From Bretschneidera sinensis (lineage: Eukaryota; Streptophyta; Magnoliopsida; Brassicales; Akaniaceae), in the NCBI GenBank assembly GCA_023935145.1, contig CM043698.1, forward strand, positions 80,184,001 through 80,248,000: a DNA stretch of 64,000 nucleotides, in the 5' to 3' direction. The translations under genes and the position numbers were made by a program. How positions within the stretch are numbered: position 1 is the first letter of the stretch; every line of letters starts with the position of its first letter. Shown here piece by piece: positions 35,901 through 46,408 of the stretch. The notes under the pieces were generated by a model. The model had not been told where the DNA came from. It did not search any database and saw nothing but the letters and a program-made list of their open reading frames with translations.

Positions 35901-37502
35901 CCCAAGCAAGCCTGATGGCAAGATTTCCTTACCGAGTTTGATTTTGTGTTGGAGTACAAGCCAGGGAAGACCAACACAGTAGTAGATGCACTAAGCCGAA
36001 AGGTAGATTTTGCTGCCATTAGCCGACCACAGGGGTCCTTGGTGGATTGCTTTAAGGAGGGATTGTCCAATGACCCGACCACCAAGTCTTTGATGGAGTA
36101 TACCACAAAGGGGAAGACAATGAGGTTCTAACATGAGGGAGACTTGCTCTATACCAAGGGAAATCGGTTATATCTACCACTTTATGGGAAACTATAGAAT
36201 GAGGTGATGCAAGAGCTCCACGTTTCTAAGTGGGCTGGTCACCCAGGTGTGCACTGCACCCTAGCACTTGTGGAGGAACGCTACTACTGCTCACAGTTGA
36301 GAGATGACATTGAGGCCTATGTGAAGACTTGTCTTATGTGTCAACAAGATAAAGTAGAGCAAAAGTCACTTGGGGGTTTCTTGGAGCCATTGCTAATTCC
36401 AGAGCATCCATAGGAGAGTATCTCCATGAATTTCATTATGGGGCTACCCAAGAGTGATGGGTTTGGGAGTATCATGGTTATGGTGGACCGGTTTTCGAAG
36501 TATGGGACTTTCATTCCGGTTACCAAAGAGTGTCCAGTAGAGGAGGAAGGCCAGTTATTTCTCAAGCATGTGGTGAAGTATTGGGGTGTACCACAGTCCA
36601 TTGTTAGTGATCGGGATGGACGGTTCATAGGACAGTTATGAAAGGAATTATTCAAGTTGCTCGGATCGGATCTAAACTTCTCCACTAGTATCCACCCCCA
36701 AACCGACGGATAGACTGAGAGGGTGAATGCTTTATTGGAGACATACCTCCGACACTATATGAATACCTCGCAACGAGATTGGCCAAAGTTACTAGATGTG
36801 GATCAGTTTTCCTATAATTTACAAAGGAGTGAGGCCACCAACCAAAGTGCCTTCAAGATTGTGATGGGATAACAGCCTCACACACCGAGTACTATTGTTG
36901 TGGGATACACGGGGTCAACTCCAGCAGCCTATAAGTTTGCTAAGGCGTGGCAAGAGCAAACCGACCTGGCTCGAGTTTACCTACATAAGGCAGCCAAGCT
37001 TTCCAAGAAGTGAGTTGATCGTAAGAAACAAGATATGCAGTACCAAGTGGAAGATTTTGTGCTTGTGAAGCTACATTTGGTACTTCGCACCAAGGGGATC
37101 CATAAAGCATTGGTGCACAGATATGAGGCGCCTTTCAGAGTTCTTCGAAGGGTAGGCAATATAGCCTACAAACTTGAGCTACCATCCAAGCTCAAGGTGC
37201 ACCCGATCTTCCATGTGAGTATATTGAAACCATTCCATGAAGACCAAGATGATCCGGATCGAGCTGAGTCACAGCAAGCCCCTATAGGAGTTAGGGTCTC
37301 ATATGACCAAGACATTGATAGCATACTGGTCGATCAAGTTTTGAGACGAAAGAACTACAAGCCGAGGCATGAGTACTTGATACGATGGAAGGGATAACTG
37401 AATAGTAAGACTAGTTGGGAACCAGTCGAGGTCTTGTGGCAATTTCAGATAAAGATCGACTAGTTTCATGTCGAGAGTGCGACAAGGGCGCCGCCAGATT
37501 AA
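32988..37502 (+). pseudogene. gag-pol polyprotein of Gypsy element 2, one frame with about twenty stops
   Basis: From the ATG at 32988 to the TAA at 37500-37502 the whole gag-protease-RT-RNase H-integrase-chromodomain polyprotein (about 1505 codons) stays in a single frame, interrupted only by stops. Landmarks: gag (PKPKEFKGIRVAKDVDNFL), a knuckle now reading YFLCEGPHRVPDC (first C lost), protease DTRASD (normally DTGAS), [11 protein letters not shown] (normally YLDD), RNase H VHTDASNFAIGGVL, integrase finger HPGVH...CLMCQQDK, core SIVSDRDGRF, and a chromodomain (LVDQVLRRKNYKPRHEYLI). Stops include 33687 and 35193. Changes in the protease, RT and knuckle show it could not act even if the stops were read through. 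Confidence 0.92.
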
Positions 37503-37513
37503 GTGGGGGAGAA

Positions 37514-37972
37514 TGTCACAACCCGCGTGAGACCCGCGTGTTCGAGGGTTTCATAGTACACTTTTTGATTATAATGTACAACATTGTATTGTACATGCAC
37601 TCGATGAGTAGTACTTTGTACTTTCGTACTACACTTGTAGTACACTAGTACTATCGTACTACACTTGTACTACACTTTTAGTACCGTAGGATTGTGACAC
37701 TTGGCAAGATGTTAGCCATGGATATAAGAGAGCTCTCCCTATATAAAGGGACTCCCCCCTCACTTGTAAATCATTCATTCATTCAAGAAATAGCAAGCTT
37801 TCTAGCTTTGTCTCGCATTCTCTCTCTTGGGTTGGTTATTTTCTTTGAGTGGGTCTAGCTTCGAGGGTGGTTCTCTTGAGTAGTCAAGAGGAAGGCTGAC
37901 TTAGGCATTCCAATGAGGTGTTTCTGAGCCTAAGGCGGCACGGTTAGCGACTTAAGCTTGCAGCCCATGACA
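37514..37972 (+). repeat. 3' LTR of Gypsy element 2
   Basis: Preceded by the polypurine tract AAGTGGGGGAGAA. It starts TGTCACAACCC and ends CATGACA. It shares with its 5' partner the CGTACTACACTTGTAGTAC unit and the CTCACTTGTAAATCATTCA stretch. Confidence 0.9.
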
Positions 37973-38043
37973 CGTGCATGCTTACCTTCAAGACTAAGTA
38001 TAAAGCCTTGGCATTGTAAATTTTAAGTTATACAACATTTTTT
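37973..38043. repeat. Copy B flank between Gypsy element 2 and the MULE
   Basis: It contains CTTCAAGACTAAG followed by AAAGCC, matching copy A at 30426-30450. This shows that element 2 and the solo LTR share the same right-hand neighbour. It ends in ACATTTTTT, the left target duplication of the MULE. Confidence 0.8.
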
Positions 38044-38140
38044 GGGATAATTATAGAAATCTACTTGACATTTGGGAGTCTCAACACTTATCTATCTATT
38101 ATTGGGGAAATTACATTTACTTATTTTGATTGTATTTGAC
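38044..38140 (+). repeat. Left terminal inverted repeat of the MULE
   Basis: Pairs with 45722-45817 in inverted orientation: GGGATAATTAT, GACATTT-GGAGTCTCA, CTATTATTGGGGAAATTACA and so on, with scattered mismatches. Confidence 0.9.
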
Positions 38141-39206
38141 TAGACGGAATGTAATATCAATGGATAGAAAAGATGAAAATACACATATACCCTCACATAT
38201 AATAGTTAAGAGAGAGAACCCATTTTCAACAAATCTGAAAACTTATGTCTCTCTCTTTCCTTATCTCGCTCGCCTATCTCTCAAGTCTCCCGTGATTAGA
38301 AGCTCATCTCATTCGCCTTTCTCTCAATTCTTGTGCGATCAGAATCCCTAATTTTAGCTATACAAACTCAACGAAACTGTAGAAATCCGCCATACTGACA
38401 TCTAGGGGTGAGCATAGAACCCGATTAACCCGCGAACCTGACCCAAACCGATATAATAGGTTAGGTTGGGTTATGTATTTTTAGAGATTGAGTTGTGTTG
38501 GGTTGAAATATTTTGAACCCGTTGGGTTGGGTCATGGGTTCAAAATTTTCAACCCGACCCAAACCGATAACCCAGCCAAATATATAATTATACATTTTAT
38601 ATTTACTGAATATAAAATAGTGTATAAATAATTATAGTATAATTGTAAAATATATAATCATAAAATGTTCATTTTAATTACTACTAGTATGTAAAATTAT
38701 ATATAGCAAATACTTCAATGTCCAAACACGTCTCATATTTTCCAATTACTCAAATTTTAGTTTCAAATATTTACACTAGAAACAAATTCTGATTTCGAGT
38801 TATGAAATATTTTTCATAATTATTCTTAAGCATAACTTCAATCAGAATAAATTGATGCACAATTAACTTATGCTAGCCAAATTTTGATTTCTTGTACCGT
38901 TGTAACTATAAAATAAATATAGAAATTAACACTACCTTAGAAGATTCTAGTCGGGATCAATATATGCAGATAAACTTATATTCCAAAAAGATGTTCCATA
39001 ATGGTAATGGAAGAAATGTTGAATGTATGATAAAGCTTAGTAATACCAACTTGCTGGAAGCCTTTCATCCAAACATTATTGAACCATTCAATTTGTCTCT
39101 CTGTGACCTTTTAAGAGCCCCTATGTCGCTTCCAAGTGCATTAAAACATAATCCAAAAATTAGATTGATTAGTGAGAAAGCACTAACACGGCCAACAAAT
39201 GCTGAG

Positions 39207-39665
39207 TTAATAAAATATATTATTAGTAACTGTCCAGAAATCCAGATTTTCTTCGTAATTGAACAGTCTTCTAAAGTAAGTTAAATCCATGACAACTAAA
39301 ACAGTTCCTAGCGCAACATTCAGATGAAGATTGTGTTTTTTAATATAACGATGAATCCATATAATAACATCAAGGGCTCCAGGTTGTGAGCATGCAAATA
39401 AGTAATTGACTATAGTCACTTCATCAGGCTCTATATTACTCGCTTATATTTCATGAAACAATGCCAATGCATTCTTACCAAGTTTGGTTTCAACATAGCC
39501 TCCAATTATAGCATTTCATGGCACAACATCCTTCTCTTGCATGTCATCAAAAAACTTTTTAGCTGTATCCAAAAAACAAAATCTTGTATAACCTACAACT
39601 ATTGTAATCGATGAGACAATTTTTCTCTTTTCCATGTTATCAAATATTTTTTGTGCTGTCAGACA
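39207..39665 (-). pseudogene. PPR (pentatricopeptide repeat) gene fragment inside the hAT element
   Basis: Read downward on the minus strand: LTAQKIFDNMEKRKIVSSIT, DTAKKFFDDMQEKDVVP, NAIIGGYVE, ALALFHEI, EPDEVTIVNYLFACSQPGAL and WIHRYIKKHNLHLNVALGT. This is the alternating repeat pattern of plant PLS-class PPR proteins, which bind organelle RNA for editing or processing. About four repeats remain. Stops replace the W before NAIIGG and interrupt after ALFHEI, and no start or C-terminal domain is present. A captured fragment or a decayed gene enclosed by hAT ends. Confidence 0.82.
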
Positions 39666-39779
39666 CACATATTTTACTTGTAATATGAATGGATTTAGTT
39701 TTGGATTTAATAGAATATTTTTTGTTATGTAATATGTATGGTTTAATTATTTAGTAAAAATATATATATCAACCCGGTG

Positions 39780-39905
39780 ACCCAAACCGATTAGAATGGG
39801 TTGGGTTGGGTTGGGTTGGGTTGGGGTTGGATGGGTTTATGGGTTGGGTTGGGTTGAGTTTTTTTCAACCCAGTATGAATGGGTTGGGTTAAAATTTTAG
39901 GATAA
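39780..39905. repeat. TTGGG tandem array in the hAT subterminal region
   Basis: Runs of (TTGGG) at 39798-39830 and again near 39840-39860 and 39885, mirrored by AACCC-rich sequence at the other end (38420-38580). Could fold into G-quadruplexes on one strand. It is not the plant telomere repeat, which is TTTAGGG. Confidence 0.8.
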
Positions 39906-40639
39906 CCCGACCCAAACCGACCCATGCTCACCCCTACTGACATCGCGATGCAGATTTACTTGGAGTTGTTCAACTGAACGAAGGTAGGTCAATGTGTTTG
40001 TTTTCGTCCATTTTTTCATTTACAATTGGGTTTCTTAATTCGTTATTGAGATAGTTAGGGCTAGCAACTAGGTTTTTTTTTTTGTTTTTTCAAGTTGTAA
40101 GAAATGTTGAATCTATTAGTTAGAGGTCCTGAATGAAAATGTTTGTAGCTCGAATCTATTTATTCTTCTTTCGTTATTGTTGCTCGCAAACAGGGATTTT
40201 GGGTTCTTCATTCGATAATAAATTGTGAATGTACATATTTCTTGGTTATGCCAGGTCCTCTAATGGATTCGTGTTTCAAAGTTTTTTTTCTACATCCATG
40301 ATGTTATCATTGAACCCACTGGGTGGATGTACATAGATTTAGATGGTTACTACTACCTTCATCTATTTGATGATATCTAAGACAATTTTAATTTAAACTC
40401 ACCAATGTTGGACAACAAAGCGGGTAATAGTAGGATAATTTTGAGTGATGATGGTGTTACAACTGTATTTCATGATGCTAAAGAGTACGGTATTATATGA
40501 TTCAATGTGGATAAGATCATTCATAGTAACCCTTCAGCATCATACAACCCTAGTCCTATGAAGCGTGGTAGGGGAAATGGATTTAAGTTAGACGAAAATG
40601 TTGAGGTTGTTGAATTGGATGATGACACTAATTGTGATT

Positions 40640-40800
40640 GTGGTAGTGTGGAGGATGGCAATGGTGAGCATGGTAATATAGAGAACCATAATTGTGACCA
40701 TGACAGTGTGAAGGATGGCAATGGTGACAATTGCATTGTAGAGGATGGCAATAGTGACCATGGTAGTGTTGATAATGTCAATGGTGACCATGAAACTACT
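40640..40800 (+). repeat. Acidic 30-bp repeats in the transposase N-terminus
   Basis: Five units of ten residues, of the form VEDGNGEHGN, VKDGNGDNCI and VEDGNSDHGS, lie in tandem. They give a strongly acidic, Asp/Asn/Gly-rich linker ahead of the DNA-binding domain. Confidence 0.8.
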
Positions 40801-43129
40801 GAGGTATTCGAGGAGAATGTAGTATTTTATGAGAACCCAACTAATGGCAACATTAATGTAGAAGTATATGATAATGTAAGAGTTGGCCAGAGTGTTAGGG
40901 CTGATAATTTAGGAGCTGACCAGGGAGTGGATGAAATTTTTGTAGGAATAGATAAACATGATGAACATGGTAAAAGTCTTGATTAAAGGGAGAGTGATTT
41001 TGATTATTAATTTTCTGACTCAAATCCAAACTGGGTTGGAGATGATGAAGAGGTTGAGTAGGATGATCAGAATGATGATGGACTAGGTGATGAACTAATG
41101 CGGTCAGACCATGAGCTAAATCTGGATAGCTTTGAAGAATCTGTTGATTGTATAGGCACTGGTGATGAGAGTGACTCAAGTGTTGAGAGAGCGAGACCTA
41201 GAACTAAGTTTTTTTGCAAACATAGGGGGTTTGGGAGTAGTACCATTTAATCCCCGAGAAGATGGAACCATTGTGTTCCAGTGTGGTCATGTTTTCAGTG
41301 GTATTAAGCATTTTAAGGTTGTGTTACAATTAGGGCGTTCAGGAGGGTATAATTTCCATAATTCCCAAAATATCCTAAGAAGAGTGCATGCAGTTTGTAA
41401 GATTAAAAATTGTCCTTGGAGGATTTATGCTTCAGTTACTCTAGACAAAACAACTTTTATGAAGTAATGAATGCAGGTTTGTTAGAACGGTTTGCATAGG
41501 AGACAAGTGGCTCTCAATGTATAGAAGTAAAAATAGGGTTGTGGAAGAAGTTCAGAGGAATCATGTGGGCTCATTCAACAAGTTAAGGAAGTATACAAAA
41601 TTAATAATTGATAGGAACCCTGATACTATTGTAAACATACAAGTGCATGAAATGACAAATTTTAGTGTGCCACCAATGTTTAAGAGGATCTTCATATGTT
41701 AACATGCACTGAAAGTTGGTTTTTTAAAAAGATGCATATCATTCCTTGGGCTTGATGAGTGCTTCTTGAAAGGCCAATATAGTGAAATTTTACTATCAGT
41801 TATTGCATTTAATGGGAACAAGGTTCTATTCTTAGTGGGATTTGTTATTGTTGAAATTGAATGTAAAGAGAGCAAAACGTGGTTTTGTGCACTCTTGTCT
41901 CAATCCTTAGGTTCTGATGTGAGAGATAGGTAGTTGATCATAATGTCAGATAAACAAAAAGTAATGCTTTCAATCATTATAAGTTAATTTTACTTATTAT
42001 TCATTTGATTGGATTTATTTTTAAGTCATTTTCATGCACTGTTTATTTGTTATAGGGCTTGGAATTTGATGTTACTGAGTATTTTCCACATACCTACCAT
42101 AGAAACTGTGCTAAGCATGTATACAAAAACTTCAAGGCTAATCAGCCAGGTTTGGAGCTGAGAACTGACTTTTAGTTTGCATGTAAAGCATACCACATAG
42201 ACAATTGGATTTCTTCTATGAGTTATATGAAAAAAGTCTTAAATGATACTTGGCGTTGGTTAGTTGAGAAAGAATTGGCATGGGTAAGACATATGTTTGT
42301 CATAACATAAAAGAGTAGTGACTTAACCAACAATCACACTGAGAGCTTCAATGCTTGGGTCACCAAACTGAGTAACAAGCCAATCTTGATGCTTGTAGAG
42401 ATGCTTAGGCTTAAGTTGATGGCAAGGTTACAAAATAGGTATGTTGTGGATACCACATGGGAGGGTAATGTTACTCCTAAGATCAAAGCAAAGCTGAACA
42501 GACTTCTGCATATTACAAGATGGTGTTATTTGATCCCAACTAGAGGTAAAGAGTTTCAAATGATGGACAAAAATAAGATGTATGTTGTTGACTTGGGTGT
42601 AAGAACATGTAGCTGCAACTATTGGAACATGAATGGGATCCCATGTAAGCTTACCATTAGATGTATTACCTATAAAAGAGCTAATTTTGAAGATTATTGC
42701 CATGAATACTTTCATGTGAAGACCTTTTTGGAGGCATATAGTGAGATAATTCACCCATTACCTGATGCTGACTTCACCCCATCAACTGCTGATGAGAGTA
42801 TACTAGCTCCCCCATTAAAAATATTACCTGAAAGGCCTTGTATAAATAAAAGAAGAGTGGAAAGTGAATATGGATCATACATTGGCAAAAAGAGGTCTTA
42901 TACCATAACATGTAAAGTTTGCAGACAGTTTGGGCATAACAGCAGAACATGCCAAAGAGGACTTGTCAAGAAGAAGAAAGGTCTGCTAGTAAAATCCTAT
43001 CTCTTTATTTTTTTTTTTTCAAATAACAATTCTTTTCAATTTTTCATTATTAATGAAACTGTTATTCCTCTATAATTATTTACTTTGTTGTTACAGAGAT
43101 AGAGGTAAAGGAAAATTGATGAGGGAAAC

Positions 43130-43260
43130 TCACATGGTGGTGTTGGATCCTCACATGTTGGTGTTGGATCCTCGCATAGAGGTGTTGGATCCTAATATAC
43201 TGGTGCTGAATCCTCACATACTAGTGTTGGATCCTCACATGCTGGTGCTGATTCTGTTGG
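43130..43260 (+). repeat. 21-bp minisatellite in the transposase tail
   Basis: The unit GGTGTTGGATCCTCACAT plus three bases occurs about six times. In the frame of the transposase it encodes GVGSSHV-type heptads, followed by an RGR/GGS-rich tail to about 43820. Confidence 0.85.
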
Positions 43261-43929
43261 AATAGGAAACAAACCTAGGAGGATAGTTAGTGGTGGATTT
43301 GGGAGGGTAGTTAGTAGTGGTAGAGCGAGGACAACTAGTAGTGGTAGAGGGAGATATGTTTTTTGTAGTGGTAGAGGGAGGGCAACTAGTGGTGGTAGAG
43401 GGAGAGGTGTTTCTATTAAAGGTTGGAGAGTTGGTAGTAGATCCAGGAGGCGTGCATCTGGTGGCTTCTCTAGGGCTTGTATTGATTTTGGTTGGGGAGC
43501 AGTGGGTGGCTTCTTTGGTGCTTCTGGTGATTCTAGCAGGGGAGAAGTAGGTGGTGGCTCTGCTGATTCTATTGGTTCTGGCAAGGAAGCAGTATGTGGT
43601 GGTGGTAGTGACTATTGGAGGGTTATTGGTGGCCGAGGTGGGAAGAGAGTATCTAATGGCTTCTTTACTAGTTCTGGTGGTTTTAGCATAGGAGCAATAG
43701 GTGGTGGCGCTGAATATTGAAGGGTTGTTTGTGGCAGAGGTGGGGCATCAAGTGATGGAAGTGGGAGGGGAACATCTAGTGGCTTCTCTGCTGGTTCTGG
43801 TGGTTTTGGCAGGTAGTAGTAGGTGGTGATAGTGACTATTGAAGGGTTGTTGAAGGAAAGAGAGTTGTTGAAGAATGGGGCATTAAGCATGTGAGATCAG
43901 GTTTGGGGACTTATAGCAGCCAGATAATT

Positions 43930-45721
43930 TAAGTTTGGTGTTGATTTTTATATGAATGTGTGTTTATATGTATATGTGTAAGCTTTGAGGACTTAAAGCA
44001 TAAATGTATTGCGTAAAGCACATATTAGCCACATAATGGACTCACAACAATGCACTTATCTCAAAGTACCTATGCAACTGGAACACAAGGAAGCATTAGT
44101 AGTGTTTGAGTCAATTTGTTGGAATCCTGGTGGTTAATTGGTTCTTTTAGTAATGGGGAATAGTTTAATGGATTTGAATCAGATGACTCTTTTTAATGGA
44201 ACATTTAGCTTTTTGTGTGTGCATATTATAGAATTGCTTAGCTAGATGCATATGGTTGTATTGTTATTATTGAAGTCTTTTGACAGCCACATAGTGGACA
44301 CCCATTAAGTATTTACGAATTATTAACAATCATCTTTTGTATATGAATCAAATATCTATCAATTGAATATTTACTTACCTCGTAACACCTACTTACCTCA
44401 TGTTTGCTTGTGTAGAGATGGTTCAAATAGGGGACCAATGTTCTTGACAAAATAGGGACCAGTGTTGTTGACAACCATATACAAACTAAATTGTTCATTT
44501 CATTTAAACCATTACAAGACCACATTACATGAAAAAAGAACAAAACATCAATTTCGTCATCAATTATTCAACAACAACCTAACTACTATCTCAAAAATTA
44601 AAACATTACAAACAAGCAGTACAACTACCAACATTTTAATCTCTCCACTAAGGTTTTCAAAAGCAATAAATATTCAACTCAATCTTCCAACTCCTCTCTC
44701 AAACTTACAAAGTTCCCATGCAATTCAGTGCAAATAATTTCATTTGGACGCAATACTAGTGGTTCACTTATGGGCAAACACCAACCAAGGAACCCACTAC
44801 AGATCCTTTCTTTGCAGTTTGCAGCAATAATACAACATATTTTTGTTTTTCTCTGATTCCCTTAACTTCACAGTTGTCTTTTTACCGCATTTGTATCTCA
44901 TGTTCTGGAATTGTAGATCCCACTCAATATCATTAACGCTTGATTAGGACATTACTATAAAAGCATCATTAATAAAAAAAACCTTAAGCTTATTGCAAGA
45001 ACTCAAGCTTACTGCGACAAAAAATCAAGCCACCATTGATTACTGCAAAAACTCAAGCTTATTGTGTCCTATTTTTTGCACGACAAATCCAGCAAAAAAA
45101 GTCCCATTCTTGGACGAAATTTCAGATAAAAAAACTTCCCATTTTGTGCAGAAAATTTCCACCCAAAATACTTTCAATTTTTGCAAGAGAATTTTAGACA
45201 AAAAAACCTCCTATTTTGTAGGAACTTTCAAGCCAAAGTACAACAAAATTTTTCAGGAAAATTCTAGACCAAAAGCCATTCTTGCATGAAATTTCACACC
45301 AACAAAACCCATTTTTCCATGAAAATTCCATACCAAAAACAAAAAATGTCTAATTTTATGCAGCAAAAACTATATGAACGAGAGATTGATAATGTGGTGA
45401 AGGAAAATATGTGATAAGGTAGATGAAAATTAGATTAGATGAGGGAGTTGATGATGAAGAGATGCGAATAAAGTAAATTAAACACTTGAGGGAGAGGATG
45501 CCACACTGTTGAGATGATACAGATGTTGTCGTTGCATTGCTATGAAGGAGCTGTGGAGATGATAGATGAATCTATGTGGATGAAGTCAGATCTAGAAGAG
45601 TTAAGGGTATTTATGAGTTTCTAATAAAAATGATGAGCTAGATTTAATTATTGACCAAAAATCAATTGGTTGATTACCAGAAAAACTAACGGGGGGAGGT
45701 TTCTGTCAGAAAATTCAAATT
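43930..45721. other. MULE 3' non-coding region
   Basis: No gene is recognised. It contains loose repeats of CTCAAGCTTATTG-like sequence (44985-45065) and of TTTGCAxGAAAATTCCA-like sequence (45100-45340). The frames here are short and low in complexity. Confidence 0.5.
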
Positions 45722-45817
45722 TTCAAATAAGACAAAGTAGATAAATGTAATTTCCCTAATAATAGGTAGCTAAGTCCTGAGACTCCAAAATGTCAGTCAT
45801 GCTTTTATAATTATCCC
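45722..45817 (-). repeat. Right terminal inverted repeat of the MULE
   Basis: Inverted partner of 38044-38140. It ends TTATAATTATCCC and is followed by the ACATTTTTT duplication. Confidence 0.9.
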
Positions 45818-45826
45818 ACATTTTTT

Positions 45827-46195
45827 TAATAGATTTAAAAAAAAAAAACCGATCGGTTCACATTAGGTTAACCATGTTTCCCAAAAAAAAAAAAAACTAT
45901 CGGGTCAAGGGTCCAGTTCATCGGTCTAATCGATCGGTCCGGTCCGGCTTTAACAACTATGGTTAGAGGTGGTAATTCGTGTAAGCTTTGTGTTCATATC
46001 ATACAAAAGTTGGGCATAACAATATTTGAGTCGACACGTACACAACACGATTAACTAATCTTTGTCATGAATTCTAACACGAATATGAGTATTTTAATAC
46101 ACGTACGAGTAAGATGACCTGATTAAAAATTTTAATTTATTTTTAATACAAAAAATTAAAAACTACTAACATATTTCAAGCATGGTTTAAGTCAC
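45827..46195. repeat. Copy B of the duplicated locus, right part
   Basis: After the MULE, copy B resumes. The stretch with ACATATTTCAAGCATGG at about 46165 matches copy A near 30540, preceded in both by AAGATGA(C/T)CTG and a T/A-rich run. An extra part at 45850-45960, rich in ACCGATCGG and GGTCCGGTCCGG, resembles short inverted-repeat elements but has no proven ends. The satellite starts directly after this block. Confidence 0.65.
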
Positions 46196-46408
46196 CAATA
46201 TAATCAAGCCAATGAAGCTTTAAGACATCAGACTCGTCAAGAACATTAATGACCCTAATTTTAACAAGGAATCAACTCATAATTTGACTATTAACTCTAA
46301 ATACTAACATCAAAGCAATCATTACAAACAAATAGGGTAAGAAATAAATAATATGTAATCAACACAAACAAAGCTACTGTCATCAATATAATCAAGATAA
46401 TGGTGCTT

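Larger units (their letters stand above)
32478..37972 (+). mobile_element. Ty3/Gypsy chromovirus, full length (element 2)
   Basis: Same family as 8410-13821: LTRs 32478-32947 and 37514-37972, primer site, one long gag-pol region and a polypurine tract. The 5' flank is TGTG and the 3' flank CGTG, so the duplication has one mismatch. It occupies the same position in copy B that the solo LTR occupies in copy A. It is 5495 bases long with essentially no length mutations in its coding part. Confidence 0.93.
38403..39936. mobile_element. hAT-type non-autonomous element carrying a PPR gene fragment
   Basis: Terminal inverted repeats of 13 bases, TAGGGGTGAGCAT at 38403 and its complement ending at 39936, are flanked by a perfect 8-bp duplication, CTGACATC (38395-38402 and 39937-39944). 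Eight bases and a TAGGGGTG start are typical of plant hAT elements. Subterminal regions are full of AACCCGACCCAAACCGA and GGGTTGGGTT blocks. No hAT transposase is present; the interior contains a pentatricopeptide-repeat gene fragment on the minus strand. It sits in the 5' non-coding part of the MULE, so it inserted later. Confidence 0.93.
40290..43820 (+). pseudogene. MuDR-type MULE transposase (mudrA-like)
   Basis: The N-terminal part (40290-41190) reads GWMYIDLDGYYYLHLF and an acidic region with a 10-residue repeat. The DNA-binding domain follows (FSGIKHFKV, VHAVCKIKNCPWRIYASV, 41162-41467). The catalytic domain shows FLGLDECFLKGQYSEILLS near 41745, IIMSDKQK near 41940, then a probable intron (about 41965-42056), FDVTEYFPHTYHRNCAKHVY and NNHTESFNAWV near 42335. 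These supply the three acidic residues of the DDE site. A SWIM-like motif, LGVRTCSCNYWNMNGIPC, lacks its final H (KLTIRC where HA is expected). A zinc knuckle, CKVCRQFGHNSRTC, is near 42912. A second intron about 42985-43096 leads to a Gly/Ser/Arg-rich tail. Frameshifts near 41195 and 41465 and stops near 40381, 40500, 41700 and 42172 disable it. Confidence 0.9.
38044..45817 (+). mobile_element. Mutator-like element (MULE, MuDR type) with long terminal inverted repeats
   Basis: The left end GGGATAATTATAGAAATC and the complement of the right end (GGGATAATTATAAAAGCA) open inverted repeats of about 95 bases. Both contain TGACATTTGGGAGTCTC-like and GGGAAATTACATTTA stretches. A perfect 9-bp duplication, ACATTTTTT, flanks it at 38035-38043 and 45818-45826; 9 bp is diagnostic for MULEs. 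Inside are a hAT insertion (38403-39936) and a MuDR-type transposase gene (40290-43820). Nearly all domains are still recognisable, so decay is modest, but the frame is broken. Confidence 0.95.

Noticed and set aside
38892..39284. Plus-strand open frame of 130 residues inside the hAT element
   Set aside because: It runs opposite to the PPR fragment and overlaps it; no recognisable domain. Treated as a shadow.
40521..40791. Minus-strand open frames opposite the transposase N-terminus
   Set aside because: Antisense images of the 30-bp acidic repeats of the MULE transposase.
45850..45960. Short inverted-repeat element (MITE) with ACCGATCGG/GGTCCGG blocks
   Set aside because: The motif style fits, but I could not find matching inverted ends or a target duplication.
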